Both the position numbers and the translations under genes were made by a program. DNA of 51,464 nt from Micrococcales bacterium (GTDB lineage: Bacteria; Actinomycetota; Actinomycetes; Actinomycetales; Cellulomonadaceae), in NCBI GenBank assembly GCA_009777345.1, contig WRMB01000024.1:1-51464 (forward strand), written 5' to 3'. The notes beneath the pieces were generated by a model. The model worked only from the letters and a program-made list of their open reading frames with translations, made no database searches and had not been told where the DNA came from. Shown here piece by piece: positions 43,509-51,464 of this stretch. Position 1 is the stretch's first letter, and every line of letters starts with the position of its first letter.

Positions 43509-43781
43509 ATGGACCCAGGAGTCGTCCTCGACATCGCGCGGGAGTCCATGGTGCTGGCCGCGAAGCTGGCCGCACCGGTGCTCGTCACGGCGCTGGTCGT
43601 CGGGTTCATCATGTCGTTGTTCCAGTCGGTCACCCAGATCCAGGAGATGACGCTGGCGTTCGTGCCGAAGGCCATCGCCGCGGCGCTGGCGCTGGCCATC
43701 GCCGGGCAGTGGATGATCTCGTCGCTCATACAGTTCACCACGTCGCTGTGGGAACGTATCCCGGCGCTGGTGGCTGGTTGA
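43509..43781 (+). CDS. fliQ: Flagellar export gate protein FliQ
   Basis: A 90-residue protein with two membrane helices (about 14-36 and 52-72): LDIARESMVLAAKLAAPVLV, GFIMSLFQSVTQIQEMTLAF, VPKAIAAALALAIAGQWMIS. FliQ, FliP and FliR make the export channel. The GGAGG site (43495-43499) lies nine bases before ATG 43509, inside the right arm of the hairpin element, where it is fully paired if the hairpin forms. It is followed by fliR after one base. Confidence 0.95.
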   Translation: MDPGVVLDIARESMVLAAKLAAPVLVTALVVGFIMSLFQSVTQIQEMTLAFVPKAIAAALALAIAGQWMISSLIQFTTSLWERIPALVAG

Positions 43782-43782
43782 G

Positions 43783-44553
43783 ATGGACCCCATCGCCCTG
43801 ACGCTGCCGCTGGGTTCGCTGCAGACCGTGATGCTCGCCTCGGTGCGGGTCGCGGGGTTCCTCGTCGTCGCCCCGCCGTTCTCCGCCAAGGGGATGCCCG
43901 GTACCGTCAAGGTGGCGCTGTCGCTGGCCGTCGGTGCCGGGGTGGCCCCCCGGCTGGCCCCGCTGCCGGAGGACAGCACCGGGGCGTTCGTCGGCAGCCT
44001 GGTCATGCAGGCGGTCATCGGCCTGGCGCTGGGGTTCGGCGTGCAGCTGGTGCTCACCGCGGTGCAGGTCGCCGGGTCGTTCCTCGACCAGTTCGGCGGT
44101 TTCATGATGGGCGCGGCGTTCGACCCGCTGAGCCAGACCCAGGTCTCCATGATGGGCCGGTTCTACGCCTATATCGCCACGGCGCTGCTGTTCGCGACCG
44201 ACGGGTACCAGATCGTGCTGCAGGGCCTGGTCCGTACCTTCGACGCGCTGCCGCTGGGTGTCTCGCTCGACCCCGCCCGGCTGGCCGAACAGCTGACCGA
44301 CGGCATGGTCGGCATGTTCGCCGGGGCGCTGCAGATCGCCGGACCGCTGGTCGTGGTGCTGTTCCTCACCGATATCGGGCTGGGCCTGCTGACCAAGGTC
44401 GCACCGGCCCTCAACGCCTTCGTCATGGGCTTCCCGCTGAAGATCCTCATCACCTTGATCATGGTCGGGTTCGCGCTGCTGGTCATGGACACCGTGGTGC
44501 GCAACCTGGCCCGTGACGGGGTCGACCTCATGGGGAGGGTGGTGGGCGGATGA
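43783..44553 (+). CDS. fliR: Flagellar export gate protein FliR
   Basis: A 256-residue membrane protein with about six helices: VRVAGFLVVAPPFSAKGMPG, ALGFGVQLVLTAVQVAGSFL, DQFGGFMMGAAFDPLSQTQV, IGLGLLTKVAPALNAFVMGF. It completes the FliP5-FliQ4-FliR1 gate. The stop overlaps the flhB start (ATGA). Confidence 0.95.
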   Translation: MDPIALTLPLGSLQTVMLASVRVAGFLVVAPPFSAKGMPGTVKVALSLAVGAGVAPRLAPLPEDSTGAFVGSLVMQAVIGLALGFGVQLVLTAVQVAGSFLDQFGGFMMGAAFDPLSQTQVSMMGRFYAYIATALLFATDGYQIVLQGLVRTFDALPLGVSLDPARLAEQLTDGMVGMFAGALQIAGPLVVVLFLTDIGLGLLTKVAPALNAFVMGFPLKILITLIMVGFALLVMDTVVRNLARDGVDLMGRVVGG

Positions 44554-45785
44554 GCGGCGGAGAGGAACGCAGCCAGAAAGCCACTCCCCAGAAGATGAAG
44601 GAGGTCCGCAAGAAGGGCCAGCTGGGCCGTTCGCGCGACCTGTCGGGCTGGTTGGCGCTGGCCGCCGGGGCGACACTGCTGCCCTCGCAGACCACCCGCA
44701 CCCGCGAGGTGGTCGAAGCCCAGCTGCGCGAGGTGGCGGTCGTCGCCGCCGACCCGTCGCCCAGCCGGGTCGCCGGGCTGCTGTCGGACGGGCTGGGCCA
44801 GGTGCTGGGCCTGCTCGCGCCGTTCTTCGCCGTGATGTTCATCGTCGTGGTCGTCACCCAGGTGGCCCAGGGCAAGGTGTACCCCCGGTTCCGGCTGAAG
44901 AAAGAGGTGTTCCAGCCGAACAAGGGGATCAAACGGCTGTTCGGCAAGCAGACCCTGTGGGAGGCGGTCAAGACGCTGGCCAAGTCGGTGGCGGTGGGGC
45001 TGGTGGTGTTCGCCGCGCTGCAGGCGGCCCTCCCCACGCTCATGGGGTCTGGTCGGCTGCCGCTGGTGGCAGTGCTGAACATCGCCGGGTCGTCGGTGAT
45101 GTCGCTGGTCCAGGCCGGGATCGTGGCGGGCCTGGCGCTGGCGTTCGTCGACCTGGCCGTCACCATGAAGCGCAACCGCAAGCAGACCCGGATGACCCTC
45201 AAAGAGGTCAAGGACGAGAACAAGCGCACCGAGGGCGACCCGCACATCAAGGGCGCGATCCGGTCCAAGCAGCGGGCGATGAGCCGGAACCGGATGATGG
45301 CCGCCGTGGCCGACGCGGACGTCGTCGTCGTCAACCCCACGCACTACGCGGTGGCGCTGCGCTACGAACCGGGGGCCGGGGCGCCGAAGGTCGTCGCGAA
45401 GGGCGTCGACCTGCTGGCCGCGAAGATCCGCGAACGGGCGGCCGACAACCGGGTGCCCACCGTCTGCGACGTCACCCTGGCCCGGGCCCTGTACGCGGCC
45501 GTCGAGGTGGACCAGGAGATCCCCGACTACCTGTTCGTCGCCGTGGCGCGGGTGCTGGCGTTCGTCATGTCGCTGCGGCGGCGCGGCGCGGCGTCCGGTG
45601 AGCACCACAGCCCCGGCGGCACCGCCCTGCCCGAGTACGTCGGCGCCGACCACGCCAAGGTCGCGCGCGAGCAGGCCCGGGCCGCGCGGGCCGCCCGGCG
45701 GCGGCCCGGCCCCACCGGCCCTGCCGTCACCGTCACCACTGCCACTGCCACCGCCGTCACCGTCCGTTCCGTGGAGGACCGCTGA
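44550..45785 (+). CDS. flhB: Flagellar export switch protein FlhB
   Basis: A 411-residue membrane protein. The N-terminus is EERSQKATPQKMKEVRKKGQ then LGRSRDLSGWLALAAG. Four membrane helices follow, then the cytoplasmic domain with the autocleavage motif NPTH (VVVNPTHYAVALRYEP, about residue 264) that allows the switch from hook to filament export under FliK control. A C-terminal extension of about 55 residues ends in a Thr/Val/Ala run, longer than usual. It overlaps fliR by four bases and flhA by one. Confidence 0.95.
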   Translation: MSGGEERSQKATPQKMKEVRKKGQLGRSRDLSGWLALAAGATLLPSQTTRTREVVEAQLREVAVVAADPSPSRVAGLLSDGLGQVLGLLAPFFAVMFIVVVVTQVAQGKVYPRFRLKKEVFQPNKGIKRLFGKQTLWEAVKTLAKSVAVGLVVFAALQAALPTLMGSGRLPLVAVLNIAGSSVMSLVQAGIVAGLALAFVDLAVTMKRNRKQTRMTLKEVKDENKRTEGDPHIKGAIRSKQRAMSRNRMMAAVADADVVVVNPTHYAVALRYEPGAGAPKVVAKGVDLLAAKIRERAADNRVPTVCDVTLARALYAAVEVDQEIPDYLFVAVARVLAFVMSLRRRGAASGEHHSPGGTALPEYVGADHAKVAREQARAARAARRRPGPTGPAVTVTTATATAVTVRSVEDR

Positions 45786-47839
45786 TGAACAACCGTTCTG
45801 TATCTGGGCTGGCGGTGCCGATCGGGGTCGTCGGTATCGTCATGATGCTCGTCGTGCCCCTGCCCCCGGGGATGCTCGACCTGCTCATCGTGGTGAACAT
45901 CACCGCCTCTCTGGTGATCCTGCTGACCAGCATGTACGTCAGGCGACCGCTGGACTTCTCGGTCTTCCCGTCGCTGATCCTGGTGTTCACGCTGTTCCGG
46001 CTGGGCCTGAACGTGGCCGCCACCCGGCTGGTGCTGCGCGACGCGTTCGCCGGAGAGGTGATCCACGCCTTCGGGACGTTCGTCGTGGGCGGGTCGCTGG
46101 TCATCGGGCTGGTGATCTTCCTGATCCTGGTGGTCATCCAGTTCGTCGTCATCACCAACGGTGCCGGACGGGTGGCCGAGGTCGGCGCTCGGTTCACCCT
46201 GGACGCCATGCCCGGTAAGCAGATGGCCATCGACGCGGACCTGAACTCCGGTCTGATCGACGAGGAGACCGCGCGGCGGCGCCGGGCGGACATCGCCGCC
46301 GAGGCCGACTTCTACGGCGCGATGGACGGTGGGTCGAAGTTCGTCAAGGGCGACGCCATCGCCGGGATCGTCATCACGGTGATCAACCTGGTCGGCGGCT
46401 TCGTCATCGGGATGGTGCAGCGCGGGATGAACGCCGAGCAGGCGATCAACACCTACGCGATCCTGTCCGTCGGCGACGGCCTGGTGACGCAGATCCCCGC
46501 CCTGCTGCTCAGCGTCTCGACCGGTATCGTCGTGACCCGGGCCAGCGAGGACGGCGACCTGGGGACCTCGGCCGCCGCCCAGCTGCTGCAGTCGCGGATG
46601 GCGCTGCTCATCGCCGGGGCCGGGGCGATCGGGCTGGGTCTGCTGCCGGGTATGCCGAAGCTGCCGTTCACCCTGGTCGGGGCGTCGCTGCTGCTGCTGG
46701 CCCAGCGGCGCAAGCAGGTCCAGGCCAAAGAGGCCGCCGCGCAAGAGGCAACGGCACCGGAGGTCCAGGCGCCGTCCAACGACTCGCCCGAGGCGCTGAT
46801 CGAGCAGATGCGGGTGCACCAGCTGGAGATCCTGCTGGCCCCGGACCTGGTCGACCTCGTCGGCTCCGGGCCGGAGCAGGACCTGCTGGCCCGGGTGCGG
46901 GGGCTGCGCCGCAAGATCGCCATGGACCTGGGGATCGTCGTACCGCCGGTGCGGACCCGCGACTCGGTCGACCTGCCCCGGTCCACCTACGTGATCCGAG
47001 TCGGCGGCGTCGAGGTCGGCCGCGGCGAGGCCCCTTCCGGCAAGGTGCTGGCCCTGGGCGACGACCTGGCGGCGCTGCCCGGCCCGTCGGTCACCGAACC
47101 GGTGTTCGGCCTGCCCGGCAAGTGGGTGCCGCTGGAGCTGCGCCACTCCGCGGAGATGACCGGTGCCACCGTCGTGGACCGGGCCTCGGTGCTGATCACC
47201 CACCTGGGCGCGCTGATCACCCAGTACGCGCCGCGCCTGCTGGGCCGCGAGGACGTGCGGGTGCTCACCGAGGGGCTGAAGAAGGTCAACCCGTCAGTGG
47301 TCGAAGAGCTGGTGCCCGCCCAGCTGTCGCTGGGCGAGGTGCAGCGGGTGCTCCAGGGGCTGCTGGCCGAGCGGGTGCCGGTCCGCGACCTGGGCCGGAT
47401 CTACGAGGCGCTGACGCTGCGGGCCAAGGTGTCCACCGATCCGGAGCCCCTGGTCGAGGCGGCCCGGGCCGGGCTGGGACCGGCCCTGGCCCAGCCGTAC
47501 ATCGCCGAGGGCGCGATCCGGGTGCTGACCCTGGACCCAGGTCTGGAGCAGACCCTGCTGGAGGGGCTGCGGCCCAGCGAGGGCGGTACCCAGCTCATGG
47601 TCGACCCCGGCACCATGGAGCAGATGCTGGCCCAGCTGCAGCACGCGGTGAACAAGGCGGAGGCGGCAGGACGACCCGTCGTGCTGACCTGCGCCCCCGC
47701 GATCCGGCCGGCGCTGCACCGGCTCGTCGCTCTTGCGCTGCCCCGGTTGGCGGTGCTGTCATATCCAGAGGTGACCGGTGCTGGAGTCACCGTCGAGACG
47801 GCGGGGGTGGTGAGCGGTGGCCGAGCGATTGCTGCTTGA
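45785..47839 (+). CDS. flhA: Flagellar export protein FlhA
   Basis: A 684-residue export protein. Eight N-terminal membrane helices with the conserved FHIPEP-type region (DAMPGKQMAIDADLNSGLID, RRRADIAAEADFYGAMDGGS) precede the cytoplasmic ring domain (VPPVRTRDSVDLPRSTYVIR, EDVRVLTEGLKKVNPSVVEE, QRVLQGLLAERVPVRDLGRI, VLTCAPAIRPALHRL). It receives substrates from chaperones. Complete. The end overlaps the FlhF-like gene by 23 bases. Confidence 0.96.
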   Translation: MNNRSVSGLAVPIGVVGIVMMLVVPLPPGMLDLLIVVNITASLVILLTSMYVRRPLDFSVFPSLILVFTLFRLGLNVAATRLVLRDAFAGEVIHAFGTFVVGGSLVIGLVIFLILVVIQFVVITNGAGRVAEVGARFTLDAMPGKQMAIDADLNSGLIDEETARRRRADIAAEADFYGAMDGGSKFVKGDAIAGIVITVINLVGGFVIGMVQRGMNAEQAINTYAILSVGDGLVTQIPALLLSVSTGIVVTRASEDGDLGTSAAAQLLQSRMALLIAGAGAIGLGLLPGMPKLPFTLVGASLLLLAQRRKQVQAKEAAAQEATAPEVQAPSNDSPEALIEQMRVHQLEILLAPDLVDLVGSGPEQDLLARVRGLRRKIAMDLGIVVPPVRTRDSVDLPRSTYVIRVGGVEVGRGEAPSGKVLALGDDLAALPGPSVTEPVFGLPGKWVPLELRHSAEMTGATVVDRASVLITHLGALITQYAPRLLGREDVRVLTEGLKKVNPSVVEELVPAQLSLGEVQRVLQGLLAERVPVRDLGRIYEALTLRAKVSTDPEPLVEAARAGLGPALAQPYIAEGAIRVLTLDPGLEQTLLEGLRPSEGGTQLMVDPGTMEQMLAQLQHAVNKAEAAGRPVVLTCAPAIRPALHRLVALALPRLAVLSYPEVTGAGVTVETAGVVSGGRAIAA

Positions 47840-49235
47840 GGGTGCCGACCTGCCCGAGCTGATGGAGTACGTGCGGACCGAGTTCGGCCCCACGGCCAAG
47901 ATCGTGCGGGCCGAGCGGGTACGCCAGGGCGGGTTCGCCGGGTTCTTCGCCAAGGAGAAGTTCGAGCTGACCGTCGAGGTCCCGCCTCCCCCCCGTCTGC
48001 CGGTACGTCCGCTGCGCTCGCACCGCCCGCCGCCGCCCGCCCCGTCGTCGCTGGACGACCTGCTGGCCGCCGCCGACGCCGCGGACGCCGCGCCCGGCTC
48101 TGCGCCCGGTGCTGTCCCGGCGGTACCGCAACCCGCCCCCAGCCCCGACCAGGCCCGGGAAGAGATCGTCGCCGCGCCGCGGGCCGCCGCCGAGGCAGCC
48201 ACCCCCCGGGCGGCCACCGGCGGCTCCCAGTTCGCCACGGTGCTGGACCAGGTCCGGGCGCTGGCCGACGAGGGCCTGCCGCCCGAGGCACTGACCGCTC
48301 CCGCGGCTCCCGTCGAGACTGCCGTCGAGACTGCTGCCGTCGACGAGACTGCTCCCGGCGGTACCGGCAGCCCGTCGGACGCCCCGTCGGACGCCTCGTC
48401 GGAGGCCCTGCCGGACCGTCCGGAGAGCGAGCCCGGACCAGTCGAACAGGTCGACGAGCCCGTCAGCACCGCCGCGGTCCCGTCGGCCGTCGATCCGGTG
48501 ACAGCGCCTCAGACCGGGACAGCGGCCGTCCCGCTGGTCTCGCCCGTGGAGCCTGCCCCACCCGCGGCGGCCGGTGCCGCGCTGCGCGCCGCCCTGGCCC
48601 AGCTCGGGGTGCCCGGGGAGCTGCTGGGCGCGAACCCGCTGACCCTGACCTCGGTGCTCGACCAGATCCCGGCGGCCCCGGCGGCCCCGCGCGGGCACGG
48701 GGAGGTCCTGGCCCTGGTCGGGACCGCCGCGGACCTGGCGGTGCTGGAACCGCTGCTGGTGGAGCGGATGCGCCTGGCCCCCTCGGACGTCGTGCACGTC
48801 GGCGGCGGGCTGCGGTTCGACCCGTCGACGGTCGGCCCGGACCGCCCCACCCGGGTGTCGTCGGCGACGTCGCTGTCGGCGTGGCGCTCGCGGGCGCCGA
48901 TGGCCCGGCACCCCTGGCTGGTGCTGATCCCCGCCGACGGGGGCGCCGAGGCCCGCGCCGAGGCCGCCGAGACGGCCTTCGCCGCGCGCCCCACCCAGCT
49001 GTGGGCCGTGGTGGACGCCCGCACCAAGCCTGGTGACGCCGCCCGCTGGTTGGACCAGGTCGGCGCCCAGCGCCCGGTGGACGGCCTGGCGGTCCGGGCC
49101 CTGGCCGATACCTCTGCCCCCGGTACCGTCCTGGGCCTGGGACGTCCGGTGGTCTGGCTGGACGGTCTGCCCACGTCCCGGGTGGTCTGGGCCGCGGCCC
49201 TGGGCCAGCCCCTGGACCTGGCCCTGGGCCCGTAG
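47817..49235 (+). CDS. FlhF-like protein lacking a P-loop
   Basis: A 472-residue protein. The first 55 residues match the FlhF B-domain (LPELMEYVRTEFGPTAKIVR, GGFAGFFAKEKFELTVEV). Residues 60-260 are low-complexity (Ala, Pro, Val, Asp). The C-terminal 180 residues align with the SRP-type GTPase region, but where GxxGxGKT is expected the sequence is VLALVGTAADLAVLEPLL (about residues 292-309), so GTP binding is unlikely. FlhF normally places the flagellum at the pole. This one may keep only a scaffold role. GTG 47817 overlaps flhA. It ends the flagellar gene run. Confidence 0.75.
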   Translation: MAERLLLEGADLPELMEYVRTEFGPTAKIVRAERVRQGGFAGFFAKEKFELTVEVPPPPRLPVRPLRSHRPPPPAPSSLDDLLAAADAADAAPGSAPGAVPAVPQPAPSPDQAREEIVAAPRAAAEAATPRAATGGSQFATVLDQVRALADEGLPPEALTAPAAPVETAVETAAVDETAPGGTGSPSDAPSDASSEALPDRPESEPGPVEQVDEPVSTAAVPSAVDPVTAPQTGTAAVPLVSPVEPAPPAAAGAALRAALAQLGVPGELLGANPLTLTSVLDQIPAAPAAPRGHGEVLALVGTAADLAVLEPLLVERMRLAPSDVVHVGGGLRFDPSTVGPDRPTRVSSATSLSAWRSRAPMARHPWLVLIPADGGAEARAEAAETAFAARPTQLWAVVDARTKPGDAARWLDQVGAQRPVDGLAVRALADTSAPGTVLGLGRPVVWLDGLPTSRVVWAAALGQPLDLALGP

Positions 49236-49265
49236 GTCTGGCACAGGATTCACACCGCAGCATCG

Positions 49266-49293
49266 TGGACAAATCGGTCAACGCGACTACCAT
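49266..49293 (+). promoter_or_regulatory. Possible promoter of the secreted protein gene
   Basis: TGGACA (49266-49271) and TACCAT (49288-49293) are 16 bases apart, about 60 bases before ATG 49353. Confidence 0.45.
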
Positions 49294-49352
49294 TGGCAGA
49301 TGGCCCCTTAACGGTGTCATCTGGCGAGAAACACAGAGGAGTCGTCGTTACC

Positions 49353-50573
49353 ATGTTCCACTTTCTGAGATCCACGGAGCGGCGGGCTGAGCACGTCGCC
49401 GCCCGGCGGGCAGCCGGTCTGGTGCTAGGTCTGGCGGTGGGAGGTGCTGGGCTTGCCGTGACAGCGGTCCCGGCCAGCGCCCAGCCTGCGGCCTCGACGG
49501 TGGCGGCGAAGCCTAAGCCCGCCCCGTCCCAGCCCGCCCCGAAGCCGACGACCGCCCCGAAGCCGACGGCCACCCCGAAGCCGACGACTGCTCCGAAGCC
49601 GACCCCCACCCCGTGCCCGACGGAGTCCAAGCCGAAGTGCACCATCGCTCCGGCGATCACCGAGTTCATCTCACCGGTGGCCGGTAACACCTACCAGAAC
49701 ACGCCGCTGTCGACCGCGGTGCAGAACGGCCAGGCCCAGGTGCTCGTCTGGAACCCGGTGCTCTGGCGTCCCCTGTTCGGTATCTCCGTCGCCCCGCCGG
49801 TCACGGTGAAGGGCACAGGCCAGCCGGGCACCCAGGTGACCCTGTACCGCGTCTCGGGCGGGGGCACGGCTCTGAGCTGCACGGCGACCGTCTCGGCCGC
49901 CGGGAAGTGGTCCTGCGACGTCCCGCTCTCGGCCTTCCCCACGCCCCAGATCCAGTGGGAGAAGGGCAGCGTCAAGACCGGCTGGCTCTGGGACGGGACC
50001 GGGGCCTACGGCGCCTACCAGACCATCGGCATCAAGTCCGACTGCGGGCTGGACGGGGCGCACGTCAAGGTCGTCTCGGGCTACACCACCCCGATCGCCA
50101 TCGACTTCTCCGGCGCGGGCCGGGTGGAGACCGTCAGCGCCGACCAGGCCCCGGCGACCTTCGACTTCGGCCAGAAGGTGCGCTCCGGGTGGCTGGCTCC
50201 CTCGGCTGGCTTCCTCGCCTGGGACCGCGACGGTGACGGCGTGATCTCCGGTATCGACGAGCTGTTCGGCGGCGGGGTAGGCGACGGTTTCGCGCGCCTG
50301 GCCCAGTTCGACACCAACGGCGACGGCGTGGTCGACGCTGCCGACGCCGGGTACGCGCAGCTGTCGATCTGGCGCGACACCAACATGAACAAGATCACCG
50401 ACCCGGGTGAGCTGGTGTCGCTGGCGGACGCCGGGGTCGTCTCCCTGACCGTGGCCCACGAGGACTACTGGGAGTTCGACGCCGCAGGCAATGCCGTCTA
50501 CGAGCACTCGTTCGCGACGCTCGCCGACGGCCAGCGCGCCGCGATGAACGACGTGTACTTCGCCCTGGCCTGA
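49353..50573 (+). CDS. Secreted EF-hand/FrpC-like calcium-binding protein
   Basis: A 406-residue exported protein. An unusually long signal peptide (about 1-43; AGLVLGLAVGGAGLAV, likely cleavage after PASA) is followed by a Lys-Pro-Thr repeat spacer (about 50-90). Next come an Ig-like/bacterial beta domain (TVKGTGQPGTQVTLYRVSGG, SAAGKWSCDVPLSA) and a C-terminal calcium domain. That domain has DRDGDGVISGIDELFGG and FDTNGDGVVDAADAGYAQL, then IWRDTNMNKITDPGEL, the layout of the FrpC/RTX-adhesin EF-hand module. The role could be wall-bound adhesion or matrix. It is separate from the flagellar operon, with its own leader and a strong terminator after it. Confidence 0.75.
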   Translation: MFHFLRSTERRAEHVAARRAAGLVLGLAVGGAGLAVTAVPASAQPAASTVAAKPKPAPSQPAPKPTTAPKPTATPKPTTAPKPTPTPCPTESKPKCTIAPAITEFISPVAGNTYQNTPLSTAVQNGQAQVLVWNPVLWRPLFGISVAPPVTVKGTGQPGTQVTLYRVSGGGTALSCTATVSAAGKWSCDVPLSAFPTPQIQWEKGSVKTGWLWDGTGAYGAYQTIGIKSDCGLDGAHVKVVSGYTTPIAIDFSGAGRVETVSADQAPATFDFGQKVRSGWLAPSAGFLAWDRDGDGVISGIDELFGGGVGDGFARLAQFDTNGDGVVDAADAGYAQLSIWRDTNMNKITDPGELVSLADAGVVSLTVAHEDYWEFDAAGNAVYEHSFATLADGQRAAMNDVYFALA

Positions 50574-50590
50574 GGCCCACCGCGAAGCCT

Positions 50591-50629
50591 GGACTGGCCC
50601 CGCGCCGCGAGAGCGGCCGGGGCCAGTCC
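50591..50629. terminator. Bidirectional terminator hairpin
   Basis: GGACTGGCCCCG pairs with CGGGGCCAGTCC, and the inside GCCGC-GAGA-GCGGC pairs further. It lies between the convergent secreted-protein and TetR genes. Confidence 0.8.
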
Positions 50630-50660
50630 CGTCTCTGGTGCCCGCTCGGCCCCTGAGTCT

Positions 50661-51344
50661 TCAGCCCAGCAGGAGGCTCACCCAGTGGTCGACCCCAGAG
50701 CGGTAGAGGGCTTCCAGGTCGTCACCGGGACCGAGGTGGCCCCATAGCTCGGCGCTGATCGAGCCGAACATCCAGGCGCCGGCCGCCATGGTGACCGTGC
50801 GGCACCAGTCGGGCGCCTCGGGGGCGAACGCGGTCGCCCCGGGCAGGGTCCGCGCGGGGAGGGCGAAGGCCCCGGGAGGCGGGGCGGTCGGGGTGGGGGC
50901 GTCGTCGGACACCCTGACCAGCAGCCGGAAGAACCGCGTGGCCGGTTCTGTCGTGGCCTGCGGCGCGGCGTACCCGGGCACCGGCTGCCCGAACAGCAGG
51001 CCCCACGAGTAGGGGTGGTCCAGGGCCCAGCGCCGCTCGGCCAGGAACAGGGCCCGCAACCGACCGCGGTAGTCGTCGCGCGGCACGGCGGCCTCAGCGG
51101 CGGTCAGCGCGTCGGCCAGGGCGGTGTACTCGCGCAGCAGCAGCGCGGTCAGGACGTCGTCACGGGTGGCGAAGTACCGGTGCACCGCGGACGAGGCCAT
51201 GCCCAGCTCGCGGGCGACCGCCCGCAGCGAGATGTGCGTCGCGCCCCCGTCGGCCAGCTGGCGGTGCGCGGCGTCCAGGATCTCGGCGGTGACCGCAGCG
51301 CGCACCCGTTCACGCGGGGTCGGGCGACGGTCCGGTGGCACCAC
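50661..51344 (-). CDS. TetR/AcrR family transcriptional regulator
   Basis: A 227-residue repressor. The N-terminal helix-turn-helix (about 14-62) is typical: AEILDAAHRQLADGGATHIS, LRAVARELGMASSAVHRYFA, TRDDVLTALL. The C-terminal ligand domain contains a WALDHPYSWGLLFGQPVPGY segment, as in the WHG/TetR_C_13 group. The ligand is unknown. The start is GTG 51344; its palindromic operator lies 53-78 bases upstream, suggesting autoregulation and control of a divergent gene beyond the window. Confidence 0.88.
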   Translation of the reverse strand: MVPPDRRPTPRERVRAAVTAEILDAAHRQLADGGATHISLRAVARELGMASSAVHRYFATRDDVLTALLLREYTALADALTAAEAAVPRDDYRGRLRALFLAERRWALDHPYSWGLLFGQPVPGYAAPQATTEPATRFFRLLVRVSDDAPTPTAPPPGAFALPARTLPGATAFAPEAPDWCRTVTMAAGAWMFGSISAELWGHLGPGDDLEALYRSGVDHWVSLLLG

Positions 51345-51396
51345 CCCATCGTGTCACGTAGCCGGTGTTCTCGTCCCAGGTACGAGGGGGAGCAAG

Positions 51397-51422
51397 AAGT
51401 ATGAGGGTTTGGCCTCGTACTT
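51397..51422. promoter_or_regulatory. TetR operator palindrome
   Basis: AAGTATGAGG-N6-CCTCGTACTT is a 26-base palindrome with one mismatch. Further half-sites GTACGAGG (51380) and CGTACTT (51435) lie on either side. The position in front of the TetR gene suits an autoregulatory operator. Confidence 0.65.
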
Positions 51423-51464
51423 AGTGCGTCCACCCGTACTTACAGACGTTATGCGCGGTCATGG

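Overview
The base composition (high GC, G/C-rich third positions), the lone groEL with tandem CIRCE operators, the DUF3263 and LytR_C genes in front of it, the leaderless TACGAT-N6-start promoters and a flagellar set with no P- or L-ring genes all point to a motile, monoderm actinobacterium. The gene order resembles Micrococcales such as Cellulomonas relatives; that placement is inference.

Region 1 (1-7.9 kb) is mixed housekeeping and accessory DNA. It holds a small unknown gene divergent from a bile-acid:Na+ symporter-like transporter, two decayed small genes (one with an in-frame TAG, one a nucleotidyltransferase stub), a SAM methyltransferase, a HEAT-repeat protein, a GNAT acetyltransferase, then DUF3263, a LytR_C membrane protein and groL.

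Region 2 (7.9-16 kb) is a repeat-rich, decaying accessory island. Six copies of a 62-bp imperfect palindrome flank a frameshifted DUF559-type gene, a full and an internally deleted copy of an unknown gene, and three paralogues of a membrane gene. Only the middle paralogue (11935-14052) is intact: three membrane segments, an FHA-like domain and an NHL-type beta-propeller. A FitA/VapC-like toxin-antitoxin pair and a 60-bp perfect palindrome lie among them. Fragments of the neighbouring aminotransferase 3' end precede two of the three paralogues, so the island grew by segmental duplication.

Region 3 (16-23.3 kb) has an AlaA/AspC-like aminotransferase with an N-terminal Cys/His domain, followed by three glycosyltransferases and two paralogous methyltransferases beside fliC. 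They may glycosylate flagellin or build a surface glycan.

Region 4 (23.5-49.2 kb) is a nearly complete flagellar locus on the plus strand: fliC, fliD, fliS, a FliT-like gene, then flgB-flgC-fliE-fliF-fliG-fliH-fliI-fliJ-NlpC/P60-fliK-flgD-flgE, flbD-motA-motB-fliL-fliM-fliN-fliO-fliP, fliQ-fliR-flhB-flhA and a FlhF-like gene. Most genes overlap by 1-4 bases. Filament and motor-switch output should depend on genes elsewhere (flgK, flgL, che genes and a flagellar regulator are not here).

The most unusual feature is a pair of about 160-bp hairpin elements inside this locus (37393-37556, after flgE; 43347-43506, between fliP and fliQ). Their long arms are unrelated in sequence, but the central 50 bases are conserved. 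All purine-purine or pyrimidine-pyrimidine (transition-type) differences between the paired arms become G-U pairs only in a minus-strand transcript, which suggests a structured RNA element.

Region 5 (49.2-51.5 kb) has a secreted EF-hand/FrpC-like calcium-binding protein and a TetR-family regulator with a palindromic operator at the window edge.
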